From positions 7,999,089-8,063,088 of the forward strand of contig CM038725.1 of the NCBI GenBank assembly GCA_021613375.1: a stretch of 64,000 nucleotides of DNA, read 5' to 3'. Position numbers and translations under genes: made by a program. Source of the DNA: Megaleporinus macrocephalus. Its lineage: Eukaryota > Chordata > Actinopteri > Characiformes > Anostomidae. Positions 12,993-25,304 of the stretch are shown here, in pieces (position 1 is the first letter of the stretch; every line of letters begins with the position of its first letter). A model generated the notes under the pieces. It was not told the origin of the DNA and did no database searches. It saw only the letters and a program-made list of their open reading frames with translations.

Positions 12993-13966
12993 TGTTTCCT
13001 GGTGTCCATTTTTGGTTTATCCCAGATGTGATCACATCAGAACCAAGCAATCTAGAACTGAATACTTGAACACACACACTAGGGGGAGGGGGAACAAACT
13101 TCTGGTCACAAGGCTGGTTCCCCTTGACTGCCCCCTGGCTGTGACTGTGTGGTCTTATATGGTGACTAAATAAAAACATGGCTACCTATATGTACTATCG
13201 AGTGTTGGATGTCGAAGCTGTGAAGGACATCCAATGCATTTAAAAGCTATGTTTTTCTAGTAAGGACAACGTCTAGATAAGCTCCATGTCATTTCAATGC
13301 ATTGTCCATAGCCTGAGGTTCCACCTAAATGTAATTCTGCCTTGTGGACTTTTTGGTAAGCAATATTTTTGGATTGTATGGCTGCATCAGATTCTCAGAT
13401 TCTCAAAATCAAGATTCTACCATGAGGTCAGTCTGTTAAGAAGACGATTGGTGGTCTCAGCCTGTCTGAAGGTTAAAACATAAAAAAACCCACCTACTAG
13501 ACTACATGGTGCCACGTCAACATGCAAAAGCTATGATACATCATGTATGATGAAACAGTCTTTAACAGCAGTCACAAGACTAGTTGACAACTACATGATG
13601 AAATTAAATCAACCTCAACAAATCCCTGATGACATCATTAACAAAACCACAGGAGAAGGGAATTCCTTGCTACTTTCATAATCCGGCCTTAAAAGTCCGC
13701 ACCGTGCCAAACTTCACAGGCCGAGCATTACGTGCCCTTTCCAGCGAGCCCTGGCTCGCATTGCTAATCTTCAAGGAACCGGTGATACGGATCCTGGAAT
13801 CTGACCTTTGAAGCACTGTAGATCGGCAGAGTGGTGGTAGAACAAAGCCAGGCTCTACAGGCCAACTTCAAAATGTTTATTACACAAACACCTCCAAAGT
13901 AAAACACAAAGGGAGACGGTGGGTAGAGGAGTCATACCAGAAGTCTTTCTTTGGACATGTGTATGC
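12993..13966. other. Stretch without recognised feature
   Basis: No exon or repeat family could be supported; AT-rich unique-looking sequence. Confidence 0.45.
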
Positions 13967-15187
13967 ACACCGATCAGCCATAACATTAAAACCACCTCCT
14001 TCTACATATCTACACACACTGTCGGCTTTATCAGCTCCATGTACCACATAGGAGCTACACTTACAGACTGTAGTTCATCTAATTCTCTGTATATATTCTT
14101 TAGGACCCCCACAGGATCACCATAGAGCAGGTACTATTTGGGAGGTGGATCATTCTCAGCACTGCTGTGACCCTAAGGTGGTGGTGGAGTGTTAGTGTGT
14201 GTCGTGCTGGTGTGAGTGGATCAGACGCAGCAGTGCTGCTGGAGTGTTTAAACACCTCTGTGTCACTGCTGCACTGAGAATAGTCCACCAACCAGCACCA
14301 TGCAGCCAACAATGTCCTGTGGGCAGCATCCTATGCCCACTGATGAAAGACCACAGAATGGCCAACACAAAATGTGTAGCAACAGATGATCTACATTGTG
14401 GACCAGCAAGGTAGGAGTTTAAAACACCTGATTTGTCTGATCCACTTGTACCAGCACAACACACACCAACACACCACCACCGTATGAGTGTCACTGCAAT
14501 GCTGACAATGACCCACCACCCAAACAACATCTGCTTTGTGGTGGTCCTGATCACTGAAGAACAGGGTTATAAAGTAAAGTATACAGAGAAATGTCATGTC
14601 ATGGCTGGATTACTGACCTGGCCAGTGGGGCCAGCGCCCAGGGGCCCTTGAAACAAAACATTTTCCAATGGCTATCAACATTTATAATACAATATATTTT
14701 TATTTCCGATGGCCCTCAATTTTAAGGATCCTCTGACTTTTAGGGACTTTAACCCCAGAGCCTCTTGGGGCCCTTAGGCATTCTTTTGGGGGCCCCTAGC
14801 CATGCTTTTGGGCCCTAGCCATGCTTTTGGGGGCCCTAGCAATACTTTGGGCCTCTTATGAAAATGGACCAGGCGTTGTGGCAAGACTTCGACTTCTGGC
14901 TATTAGGGGTCCTAGGAAAGAGGGGGGCATCATTTTAGAGGGCCCTGGTTATGAGAGCCCCTACCAGGGGGTCCTAGAGAATAGCAGGGCATACCATTAG
15001 AGGGCCCTTGATTATCAGGGCCAGGGTTGGGGGGCGTTATCCATGGGCAACTTTTTGCCCAGGGGCCCAGACTATCCTTAATCCGTCCTTGCAGTCTGTA
15101 GGTGTATAACTACAGTCACCTGTATTGTAAAATGGACAGTGTGTGTAGATACAGGGAGATGGTTTTAATGTTATGGCTGATCGGTGT
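13967..15187. mobile_element. Palindromic MITE copy 2, complete, with nested insertion
   Basis: Exact inverted ends ACACCGATCAGCCATAACAT (left) and its complement at 15187. The interior has the same GATCATTCTCAGCACTG inverted arms as copy 1. A second element at about 14594-15090 interrupts it. Confidence 0.85.
14594..15090. mobile_element. Nested GGGCCC-rich element
   Basis: Inserted in the MITE; the host resumes at CAGTCTGTAGGTGTA as in copy 1. Left end GGCTGGATTACTGACCTGGC and, inverted, right end GGACGGATTAAGGATAGTCT share GGATTA. It has many GGGGGCCCT repeats inside and no ORF. Confidence 0.6.
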
Positions 15188-15639
15188 ACATGTCAATGAC
15201 CTCCTAATGGTCGACTGGGATACTCCTCTCAATTGGCAGCCGCTGGAGACCAGAGGGCCTTTTTACAAAGCCTGCCCTTTGTAGGGCCACTTTGTAGGGG
15301 TGACTCTGTGGCACTGTGTCTAATTGTCTTCACTGGGGGTTTTCTCACTCCATTTCAAGGGCACTTTATCATGTTTTCTCACTTGGGAGGGCACTTTTCA
15401 TCAGAAAGGACACCTGCAGGGAACGTCAAGTTCATTCTATTGTGAGGGCAGCACCACAGCACATCTTCTCCACTGGAGGAGCCTCCATTTGGAAACTTGC
15501 CCATATTCTTATTCATGTAGGGACTCTTTACAGAACTGTATCACATTTTATCCACCTGATTAGACATCTGAACATCTTTTCTCACCTGTAGGAGTTTCTT
15601 ATACAGCGCTACATTCTTTTTTTAAATACTAGAAAAGGC

Positions 15640-16150
15640 CCATAAAGGACCACTGGAGGGGGACCCATAGGGAACGCCAAGTTTAGACCACTGTATCATG
15701 TTCTCTAAGACACATTATTAAATGTTCTTGCTCTAGAGGACATACCATCATCATCCTAGAGGGCACTTCCCTTCTCATGTTAAGAGCAATAGGGCTCCTT
15801 ACATCATTCTGGGCACTTTAGGAACACTTTTTCAACCATGAGTCCCTTGGTTTACCAGGGGCTATAAAGACCCTCTGGATGACCTATATGAACGTAAAAT
15901 AAAGTATAGCTTTGTTTTTTTAGCAAATTTATATATATATATATATATTTTTTTTTTTTACATTTTATTTACACTGGATTCTAAATGTTACATGTATAAG
16001 TTCATGAATGTGTACCAGCTCTACATAATTTTGTATAACAATATTTTTATGGAGAAACCTATTAACTGTATTTATTTATTTATTTATTTTACCAGTCAGG
16101 ATTTCTTGGTTAACCTTATATATAAAACAGACCAATAGGAGAAGTGTTAA
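15640..16150. repeat. Duplicated block, copy 1
   Basis: Matches 18820-19350: both have CTAGAGGGCACTT, AGGGGCTATAAAGACCCTCT, a TA run, TTTATTTACRCTGGATTCTA and a TTTA run. Copies differ in microsatellite length. Confidence 0.8.
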
Positions 16151-16900
16151 GGAATATTCATACTGGACAAACCCTCAGCTTTTATCTTTAATTATGCAGC
16201 CTGAAAAACACTTAAACACTTAAAAACACAATAAAATAATTATAATAAACATGTCTATCATCTTCAGGTGTTGCATACACAAACCGGCAGCACCTGGATT
16301 AGTAGAGGACTTTATTGGAATCCATCCTGAGCCTTAATTTTGTTATACAGCAGATGTTATATATACAACCTCACTGCTGATTGGGTAACACCTTTGACAA
16401 ATTCATCAAATGAGAGAAAACATACTGCAACCCTTGCTGCACTCCTTTCATTGAAATGTTATTTAACCCAGAAACTATAGGAAACTGTGCATCAGCTTCT
16501 CTCCTTAATTCTTTAGTAATCTCTGTGCATTTTAAACATGCTATCTACTGAGGAGCCTTATTTTAACCTAATTTTAAAAAAGCATTGAACGCTTCCTCAG
16601 CTGCTAATGCAATTCCATGATGCAACACAGGCTAATCTACGAGCAGTGAAGTGGTTTTAAAGTGTGAGTTATTTTGATTCTCTCTGGAGTTTTAATGTGT
16701 TTCTGGTCATATAATCACACAAAACAGTATTTTATTATCAACTCTGTAACGAGTCCTTCACCATTTACAGTTTTATACTCGAGCTGTTAGCATTTATGCT
16801 AGTGGATTTTTAAGCCTCAGGCCGTGACGCAGTCTCTCTCTAACTAGAGTGTCTCAGTAAGCTGTTTTATGAGGAGAGATGAGGAGAGAATGCTGCTACT
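16151..16900. other. Stretch without recognised feature
   Basis: AT-rich; no supported exon or repeat. Confidence 0.4.
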
Positions 16901-17047
16901 TACACAGCTGTATTTTGCCCACTTTCAAGCATGTGTTTCTTCCACCTTTGTGTTAGAACTTCCGCTCAGCTAACCAGAATGAACACAGTTACATGAGAGA
17001 AGACCAGAGAGACAATAAGAATTTTGAATGGGACAACACTGTCTCCT

Positions 17048-17310
17048 CTGAGGTTAATAACACAGTGGGTGGATTATATGAAAAGGTGGCCTGAGGTTAA
17101 TAACACAGTGGGTGGATTATATGAAAAGGTGGCCTGAGGTTAATAACACAGTGGGTGGATGATATAAAAAGGTGGTCTGAGGTTAATAACACAGTGGGTG
17201 GGTGATATGAGAAGGTGGTCTGAGGTTAATAACACAGTGGGTGGATGATATAAAAAGGTGGTCTGAGGTTAATAACAAAGTGGGTGGATTATATAAAAAG
17301 GTGGTCTGAG
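17048..17310. repeat. 43-bp tandem repeat, six copies
   Basis: Unit TGAGGTTAATAACACAGTGG plus GTGGATTATATGAAAAGGTG and GCC. The last copy runs into the relic reading frame, so the array is an expansion of that frame's own 5' edge. Copy 2 of the block has a single unit. Confidence 0.9.
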
Positions 17311-17541
17311 GTTACCTACAGCGACGTTTTTAATTACTCTGTACTCTCAGAAGGTGTAGACGGTTCAGTAATGAAAAACTATAAAAGTACTGAAGCGTAT
17401 CAGTACCTACACAGTGGGAAGGTGGGCGTGTACTCCTACACACAGACGGTGAGTTTATATTCTGAAAGCCGGTTAAACCCAAGTCCAGCCAGCTGCCCGA
17501 GCCACTCTGCGTGGGTGTTAGTTACAGTCCAGATAGCCTAG
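17284..17541 (+). pseudogene. Relic of a YqaJ/SWIM-type repetitive protein
   Basis: The frame reads YIKRWSEVTYSDVFNYSVLS, then MKNYKSTEAYQYLHSGKVG. The pattern W..VTY.D.FNY followed by KNYKS.EAY....SGKV is, from memory of the family, typical of the N-terminal part of multicopy fish proteins with SWIM zinc finger and YqaJ-type nuclease domains. Nothing of the downstream domains follows. In the sister copy (21240-21379) the KNYKS part is deleted. Assignment is tentative. Confidence 0.4.
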
Positions 17542-18000
17542 CGCGGTGGACACTGATCAGAAAACAGTTACTTAACTGATAGACTCACCAGCACCCGACA
17601 CGTCTGCTTCCTCGGAGCTTCATAGTCGAGCCATTTCTCTGGATAAGGAAGCTCTGGTGCTGGTTCTCCTCCACAGAATGGTAAGAGCAGACATACAGAG
17701 GTTTGTTTGGGTGGATGTTTTAAATTTAGCGCCTTCAGTCAGAGACGCAGGTCCTCTTCTTTGGAAGGCGGCCCCCCAACACTCTGATCTTTATGTGCTG
17801 TGTTCATAACTCTGTTGTTCAAGCCAGTTTTCCTCTTCTTCCAATTACTGACTCCATCTAACTGAACATGTTATGATAGTCATTTTATATGTTTGTTGTC
17901 ATTTTGCTTGTAATTAGTATCAACGTGTTCGCGGGCGCACTGGAAGTTCTAACACAAAGTAAACAAAGATGGCCCCTTCAGTGTTGTCATGGAAAATAGT

Positions 18001-18819
18001 GTGAAAACAGGGAAACAGATGAACAACAGTCTGTAAGTGTAGATAATAAATTGGCCAGTGAGTGTATGTTTATACTGAGGTAATAGACAATTCATAGATT
18101 TGCTGAAGATACTTTTGCCTATTGGTAGATTAAGTTAATAGGTTTGAGGCCCCCGTAAATGATCTGCAGCTGGCACGAGCGTGGCTGTGACTTGCTGTGC
18201 CACTCGGTCACATTCGTGCGGTTCGCATCGGCGGCTAAGTGTGGCTCTTTTCGTGGAGACAGCGGCATCTCGCTTGAAGCCACCGTCAAACTTTCCAGAT
18301 GCGCGAGCGTGTGATCAAACGGTTCATAATTAGAACCATGTAATTTGCAGACGTTATGATATTAGAGATGGTAGTTAGGTTTGCAGAGCGAAAACTAACT
18401 TCATGAGCGGCTCACCATAATTTAAGGTTCTGCTGGAGGTTGTGCCTGGGGAGGGGGAGTGAAAGGGAAGAGGCACAGGCCTGCTCGTGCTTGTGACTGT
18501 TAGCAGGCTAAAATGCTAGCGGGAAGAGTAATACAATCCATATTTTCTAAGCATCGCGATGAGGCTCATGTGGAATCAGCTGTAAGTGGTCTTACTGAGA
18601 GGGCCAGAGCAGAGTAGTAGACTTAGCTGCAGTAGGACGCTATTAAAGCTGCACAGTATTTAAAGGTGTGAATTAGCGCTCTACCAGATTGTTATAAGCT
18701 CTGACCCTATTATAAGGTAACAAAGGTGGACAAAAACAGGCTAAACCGATCGTCTGCTACAGCTATTCACCGTATTTCGCCACACCCACTTTCAAGCGTG
18801 TGTTTCTTCTGCCTTTGTT
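18001..18819. other. Stretch between duplicates without recognised gene
   Basis: No supported exon. A short copy of ACACCCACTTTCAAGCGTGT occurs at its end (18780-18800) and again near 19360. Confidence 0.4.
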
Positions 18820-19088
18820 TAGACCACTGTATCATTTTCTCTAAGATACATTGTTAAATGTTCTCGCTCTAGAGGACATACCATCAACATCCTAGAGGGC
18901 ACTTAGCCATTTCTCTTCCCATGTTAAGAGCAGCCAATAGGGCTCCTTACCTCATTTTGGGCACTTTAGGAACACTTTTTCAACCATGAGTCCAACACAG
19001 TGTAGTATACCCTTTACCAGGGGCTATAAAGACCCTCTGAATGACCTATATGAACGTACAATAAAGTATAGCTTTGTTTTTTCAGCAA

Positions 19089-19129
<41 letters not shown>

Positions 19130-19244
19130 TACATTTTATTTACGCTGGATTCTAAATACATTTATAAGTTCATGAATGTGTACCAGCTCTACATAATTTT
19201 ATATAGAAATATTTTCTATGGAGAAACCTATTAATTTCCTACAT

Positions 19245-19279
<35 letters not shown>

Positions 19280-19381
19280 TTTCACCAATCAGGATTTCTT
19301 GGTTAACCTAATATAAAAAACAGCCCAATAGGAGAATGGTTAAGGAATATATTTGGCCACACCCACTTTCAAGCGTGTGTT
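18820..19381. repeat. Duplicated block, copy 2
   Basis: Second copy of 15640-16150, with a longer TA run (19091-19126) and a TTTA run (19242-19281). Confidence 0.8.
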
Positions 19382-20455
19382 TGTTACGGGTACCGTGCGA
19401 CAATAATAGTTATTTTTTCCTGAAAACAGGACAAAGGGATCAGACAAAGGCATCAGTTGTTACTGCTTCGGAGTTCTCTGCAGCTATGTTTATTAAAACA
19501 TTTTTTAAATCATGTGCATGTCACTTAAAATTCACTATCTTTTTCCATAGACCTTTTTAAACAAAAACAATGACGTTCTCAATATATAAAAAAACTGAAA
19601 TACAATGACATTACATTTTTAAACATTTCCTTTTGTTCTTCCTCTTTTATATATAGATAGATTTTACTTATTTATAACAATACATTCATGTGCTAATAGG
19701 CTATTTTATACAAAATACTTTTATGACTTGTACTATCTGTACTCAAACACAGCATGTAAAGTCGTCTGAACAATATATACACAGAACATTCTAATTAACC
19801 GTAAATGCTGTATAAAACTTATCTAACTTAACAAATAATCATTTTATTACAATTTAGAAAGAGATTGTTTGTGGATGGTGGTGATAAACAACAAAAAAAG
19901 ATGTTTAATTTGATGGGAGACGCGTGTGGCCTAGTTCACCAAAAGATACGTGCTGCTAGCTTTAGCCAGTTACCCTCGACAAGGCTTAGTTTTCTAACCT
20001 CAAAACAGGAGCTTACATCTCAACATAACGATTATTTTATCACATGAAAGCAGGTTGCCTTACACTCTGTGTGGGTTTTATGAGGGTTTTTTCATGTTAT
20101 TCCACATTACTAACCTGAAAACAGGACAAAGGGATTAGACAAAGGCATCAGTTGTTACTGCTTCGGAGTTCTCTGCAGCTATGAGAAAACTTTAGCGGCG
20201 CAAGTAACACAGTCGCCTCGTAACACTGCCCCCTACTGTCGCTGAGTAAGTACAACACGCACGTTCTTCAAGCAAGGCTCTGCAGCACATATCTGGTAAA
20301 AAATCGCTATGTCAATAATAAAGATAGGATTACATCTTCAAATGAAACACAATATTCTCCCCATTTCAGAAAGATAAAGAAAATAAACAAAGTATATAAA
20401 AAAATATGCAAACATTTACAAACAAAAATGTGACCACACATTTGTGGGCGTCACA
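19382..20455 (-). mobile_element. LTR-like insertion
   Basis: Read on the minus strand it begins TGTGACGCCCACAAATG and ends GGTACCCGTAACA, giving TG..CA termini like an LTR. TGTTT flanks it on both sides (19378-19382 and 20456-20460, overlapping one terminal base). The sequence on either side rejoins a repeat seen intact at 18780. No internal gene, so a solo LTR is most likely. A ~65-bp block is present twice inside (19425-19487, 20110-20182). Confidence 0.5.
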
Positions 20456-21865
20456 TGTTTCTTCCGCCTTTGTGTTAGAACTTCCGGTCAGCTAACCAAA
20501 ATGAATACAGTTACATGAGAGGAGACCAGAGAGGCAGTAAGAAGTAGAGGTGGGCGATACCCGGAATTTTGGTATCAATCCGATACCTAGTAAACACAGG
20601 GCCAGTATCGCTGATACTGATACTTTTTAATATTTAAGCTTCATAGATCCAAAGGATCCAAAAGCCCTAGGAAAGAATTTCGCAAAACATTGTATATGAC
20701 AACAAAATACTTTATTATGACAATCAACATTTTTGTTTAGAAACAGTGCAACAGTAACAAAACAAAGTTTGCCTTAACATTAGGAAAATAAATCTTTTTT
20801 TTTTTTTTTTTGAGGTAAAAACAACCTAAAACAAAATCTCCAGAGGTAGAGGGCTGACAAACCACAATACAACAAAAGTAACACACCCCAACAAATACTG
20901 TAAACAGTTTCAAACCTATTCTGTCTAACAATACAATAAAATAATACAAAAAAATAAAGAATTTCTTCTATTCAGTGCACCTCTGGCTTTAAACAAAATA
21001 AAAACAATAAGTGAAAAATAAAATAAAGTATAATAAAGTTTTTTTCTTAAATAAAGAGTGTAAAAATATAACGTAAACAATCTTCTATAGTGCGCTGCTT
21101 TGTGCTGTGGCAGTGACAGAGAGATTAGACTTTTTATATGAGTATTGATCAGCATTGGTATCGATATTATCAATTTTTGGATCGATCCGCCCACCTCTAG
21201 TAAGAAGTTCAAATGGGACAACACAGTCTTACCCAAGCTTAATAACTCAGTGGGTGGATGATATGAAAGGGTGGTCTGAGGTTACTTATGGCAACATGTT
21301 TAATTACTCTGTACTCTCGGAAGGTGTAGACGGTTCCCAAGTCCAGCCAGCTGCCCGAGCCACTCTGCGTGGGTGTTAGTTACAGTCCAGATAGCCTAGC
21401 GCGGTGGACACTGATCAGAAAACAGTTACTTAACTGATAGACTCACCAGCACCTGACACGTCTGCTTCCTCTGAGCTTCATAAGCGAGACATTTCTCTGG
21501 ATAAGGAAGCTCTGGTGCTGGTTCTCCTCCACAGAATGGTAAGAGCAGACATACAGAGGTTTGGGTGGATGTTTTAAATTTAGAGCTTCAGTCATAGACG
21601 CAGGTCCTCTTCTTTGGAAGGCGGCCCCCCAACACTCTGATCTTTATGTGCTGTGTTCATAACTCTTGTTCAAGCCAAGTTTTCATCATCTTCCAATTAT
21701 TGACTCCCTCTAACTGAACATGTTATGTTAGTTGTTTTATATGTTTGTTGTCATTTTGCTTGTAATTAGTATCAACGTATCTGAGGTCGCACCGGAAGTT
21801 CTAACACAAAGTAAACAAACATGCCCCCCAGTGCTGTCATGGAGAATAGCACGAATAATCTCAAA
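20456..21865. repeat. Segmental duplicate, copy 2 (filled-site copy)
   Basis: Counterpart of 16901-18000. It contains the hAT element and a shortened relic reading frame at 21240-21379. Confidence 0.8.
20545..21199. mobile_element. hAT-type element with exact 8-bp target duplication
   Basis: Ends TAGAGGTGGGCG in inverted orientation. Flanked on both sides by GTAAGAAG (20537-20544 and 21200-21207). The interior is AT-rich with GATACTGATAC blocks and no transposase. The paralogous empty site is at about 17010-17025. Confidence 0.92.
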
Positions 21866-22798
21866 CAGTTTGTTTAATTAATTTATATAAAAGTAGCTAT
21901 CCGCTGTTTGCATCTCCCTCCACAGGAGCGTTCAGCCACAGCCGCCAGCCGTTACAGCACAAAGAAAATATAAACCACAACGAATACTGTGGCACAAAAT
22001 GCATTTCTTAAAAAATAAGAATAACATAGGAATAACTTGTTCCTTGAATAATGGCACAGTGTTAGTGTAGCTGATTTAAATAACAAGCAGAGACATCTGG
22101 AAATATGTACAACGATTAGATCACAGATAAAATAAGGCCTCGTTTTTCCATTTTCTACCTTTCTGTAGATATGTGTATATACCAGGGGGTAATAAAAACC
22201 AGGACTCAACATACCCACGGCACAAATACAGCCTATTTCTTTACCATCCAAAATTACCCATGTTTTTATATTTGGTGTTGATGATGGGAAATATTTTGTA
22301 AATCTGAAAGAACTATGTTTTCTTTGGGGACTATTTTGCCTTAAACACCCTGCAGGTGCCCCTCAGACACGAAGGGATTCAAATATAAGTGGATTAAAAT
22401 ACACTGTAAGCCAAACCGACCATAAAACATCGAGTCTGACATCAAGCAGCGTATTCATAATGTCATGTAATAACTTTCTGTCAGAGATATTAAACTCCTG
22501 AGACGTCTGGTTCCTATTATCACCACTGTGAACTATTCTGACCGCTCTGAATAGATTTTTGAAAAATTGGTGGAGTTTCCCTTTAACCCATACAGGCCGC
22601 ATGAGTGGAGCGCAATGGGAGCTGAGTTTGTGCAGCTTAATGGACCATTCTGACCCTTCATGGCCAGGTGCCCAGTGGAACATATGGGGAGGATCTGCCT
22701 CGAGCCCTGGAGCCAGCGCGGTTCCTGGACGGCAGATTTCATGGAACACTCACCGGCCCTCTGGTACATGTCAAATCTGGCCAAGGGTCGCACGAACA
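21866..22798. other. Stretch without recognised gene
   Basis: A 129-codon frame on the minus strand and a 129-codon frame on the plus strand overlap here; neither shows a family motif or splice context. Probably old repeat sequence. Confidence 0.4.
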
Positions 22799-22807
22799 AT
22801 CTTTCTT

Positions 22808-22845
<38 letters not shown>

Positions 22846-23561
22846 ATGCTCTCCCCCTCTCTCTCACTCGTGCGCTCTCTCACTTTCTCTCTCTCTCTTT
22901 CTTATGCTCTCTCTCTCCCCTCTCTCTGTCTCTCAAGCTCTCTCTTGAGCTCTCTCCCTCTCTTGCGTTCTCTCACTTTCTCTCTCTTTTTCTTGTTCTC
23001 TCATTCTCTCTTTCTCGTTCTCTCTCTGTCTTGTGCTCTCTTTCTTTTATTCTTTCCCTCTCTTACTCTTGTGCGTGTGCTCTCCTTTTTCTTGTGCTGT
23101 CTCTCTCATTCTTTCTTATTCTCTCTCTCTTGTGTGCTCTCTCTTTCTTGTGCTCTCTCTTTCTCTCTCTCGCTCTCCCCCTCTCTCTGTCTCTCAAGCT
23201 CTCTCTTGAGCTCTCTCTCTCCCTCTCTCACTCATGTGTTCTCTCTTTCTCTCTCTCTCTTTTTCTTGTTCTCTCATTCTCTCTTTCTCTCTTTCTTGTG
23301 CTGTCTTTCTTTTATTCTCTCCCTCTTAGTCTTGTGCGTGTGCTCTCCTTTTTCTTGTGCTCTCTCTCTCTGATTCTTTCTTATTCTCTCTCTCTATTGT
23401 GTGCTCTCTCTTTCTCTCTCTCTCTTTCTTTCTTATTCTCTCTCTATTGTGTGCTCTCTCTTTCTCTCTCTCTCTTTCTTGAGCTCTCTCTTTCTCTCTC
23501 TCTCTTTCTTGAGCTCTCTCCCTCTGCTCCTTCTCCCTCCTGTGCTCTTTCTCTTTCTTGT

Positions 23562-23622
<61 letters not shown>

Positions 23623-23957
23623 CTCTCTCTCTCTCCCTTTCTTGAGCTCTCTCCCTCTCTCTCACTTGTGCGGTCTCTCACTTTCTCTCTCTCTCTCTCT
23701 TTTTCTTGTTCTCTCACTTTCTCTATCTCTTTTTCTTGTTCTCTCACTTTCTCTCTCTCTTTTTCTTGATCTCTCTCATTCTCTCTTTCTCTCTTTCTTG
23801 TTCTCTCTCTCTGTCTTGTGCTCTTTCTTTTACTCTCTCCCTCTCTTACTCTTGTGTGTGTGCTCCCTCTTTTTCTTGTGCTCTCTCTCTCTGATTCTTT
23901 CTTATTCTCTCTCTCTCTTTCTTGTGCTCTCTCCCTCTGCTCTGTCTCCCTCCTGTG

Positions 23958-24005
<48 letters not shown>

Positions 24006-24380
24006 TTCTTGAGCTCTCTCCCTCTCTCTCACTTGTGCGGTCTCTCACTTTCTCTCTCTCTCTCTCTCTTTCTTGTTCTCTCACTTTCTCTCTCTCTTTC
24101 TGTCTTGTGCTTACTTTCTTTTACTCTCTCCCTCTCTTACTCTTGCGTGTGTTCCCTCTTTTTCTTGTGCTCTCTCTCTCTCATTCTTTCTTATTCTCTT
24201 TCTCTATTGTGTGCTCTCTCTTTCTTTCTCTCTTTCTTGTGCTCTCTCCCTCTGCTCTTTCTCCCTCCTGTTCTCTTTCTCTTTCTTGTGCTCTTTCTCT
24301 ATCTATCTCTCTCTCTTTTTCTTGTGCTTTACCTCTCTCTCGTGCTCCCTCTCTTCCTCTCCCTCTCTCTTGTCTCTCGC
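22799..24380. repeat. 1.6-kb polypyrimidine satellite (CT-rich)
   Basis: CT dinucleotide runs alternate with TTTCTTGTGCTCTC and CATTCTTTCTTATTCTC motifs, forming loose higher-order units. One strand is nearly all pyrimidine. Long Ser/Leu and Arg/Glu ORFs (up to 325 codons) are artefacts. Confidence 0.95.
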
Positions 24381-25243
24381 TCTCTCAAGTGTTTTTGTTT
24401 CCCACACTTCTGAGTGGCGGAGTTTGGACCAATGGCTCCATCATGTGGCTTGAAAAGCAACAACAAGTGAGAAATAAACTGTAGCTGAAAAACAACATCA
24501 GTATAAACCATCAGTATAATGATGTATATGTGTGATACGTGTCTTTATTCTCGAGAAAAATAACATAACAAAATATACAAAACATTTGTGTAAAAAATAA
24601 CTTTTTAAATTAAAAAAATCAAGTATTAATGTTTACTGTATGTATGAGCTTTGTATGAGTTATTGTGTGAGGTGCATATATATGTGTCTTCATGCCACCA
24701 ATCACTGATTTCATTTCCAGTCAAAGTGGCTTCCAGTACTTCTGAAAGTTAATTGTTCAGTATGATGGGAAAAATCTGTAAAACAAGTATCTCCAAAATA
24801 GTGACTTTACCTAAGAGGCCAAAAACATCCATTACTTTCATTTTCAATTTCTATTGGTCCATGAGCAGCTGTCATTTTCAAATAATTTAGAAAAATGAAA
24901 ATCAACAAAAATGGGGATACATGTGTTTCTTTGGACAGCGACAACATTTAACAGAAAAAAACACAGAAGCCCCAACAACTTATATATGATTAATTATTAC
25001 TTATTATTAATATATATTATTAGATTTTCTATGTTTGTTAATTCGCTTGAAATAAATAATGAGTGGTCTCTGACTTTTGCTCTGTATTTTATATGCCAGC
25101 TTTACACTAGCAGCACACAGTTTCTCTAAAATATAAACTATGACAAATACTGCAGTAAAAGATTTAAGAAAAAAATTAGAGTAACAGAAAAAATATTTAA
25201 TTAAGAAACCACAGACATTTATAGCAGTTGGGTCGACCTTTTG

Positions 25244-25250
<7 letters not shown>
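24381..25250. other. AT-rich stretch with a MITE relic
   Basis: A diverged copy of the TIR MITE family of 31860-32060 is visible at about 24785-24955 (ATCTCCAAAATAG...TTGGACAGCGACAAC). No gene seen. Confidence 0.5.

Positions 25251-25301
<51 letters not shown>
25249..25301. repeat. TA microsatellite
   Basis: About 50 bases of TA followed by a GT run at 25303-25324. Confidence 0.95.

Positions 25302-25304
<3 letters not shown>

Larger units (their letters stand above)
16901..18000. repeat. Segmental duplicate, copy 1 (empty-site copy)
   Basis: Matches 20440-21865 over its length: GTTAGAACTTCCG..CAGCTAACC, CAGCCAGCTGCCCGAGCCAC and the CACCAGCACCYGACACGTCT region. It lacks the 655-bp hAT element found in copy 2 and has an expanded 43-bp repeat. 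Confidence 0.85.

Noticed and set aside
12826..13173. 115-codon Tyr/Ile ORF
   Set aside because: Generated by the TA microsatellite.
22363..22749. 128-codon minus-strand ORF
   Set aside because: Overlaps an equally long plus-strand ORF, lacks motifs and splice context, and lies beside satellite DNA.
22660..24484. Long Ser/Leu (plus strand) and Arg/Glu (minus strand) ORFs up to 325 codons
   Set aside because: They come from CT dinucleotide runs; several frames on both strands are open at once and there is no codon bias, start context or splice site.
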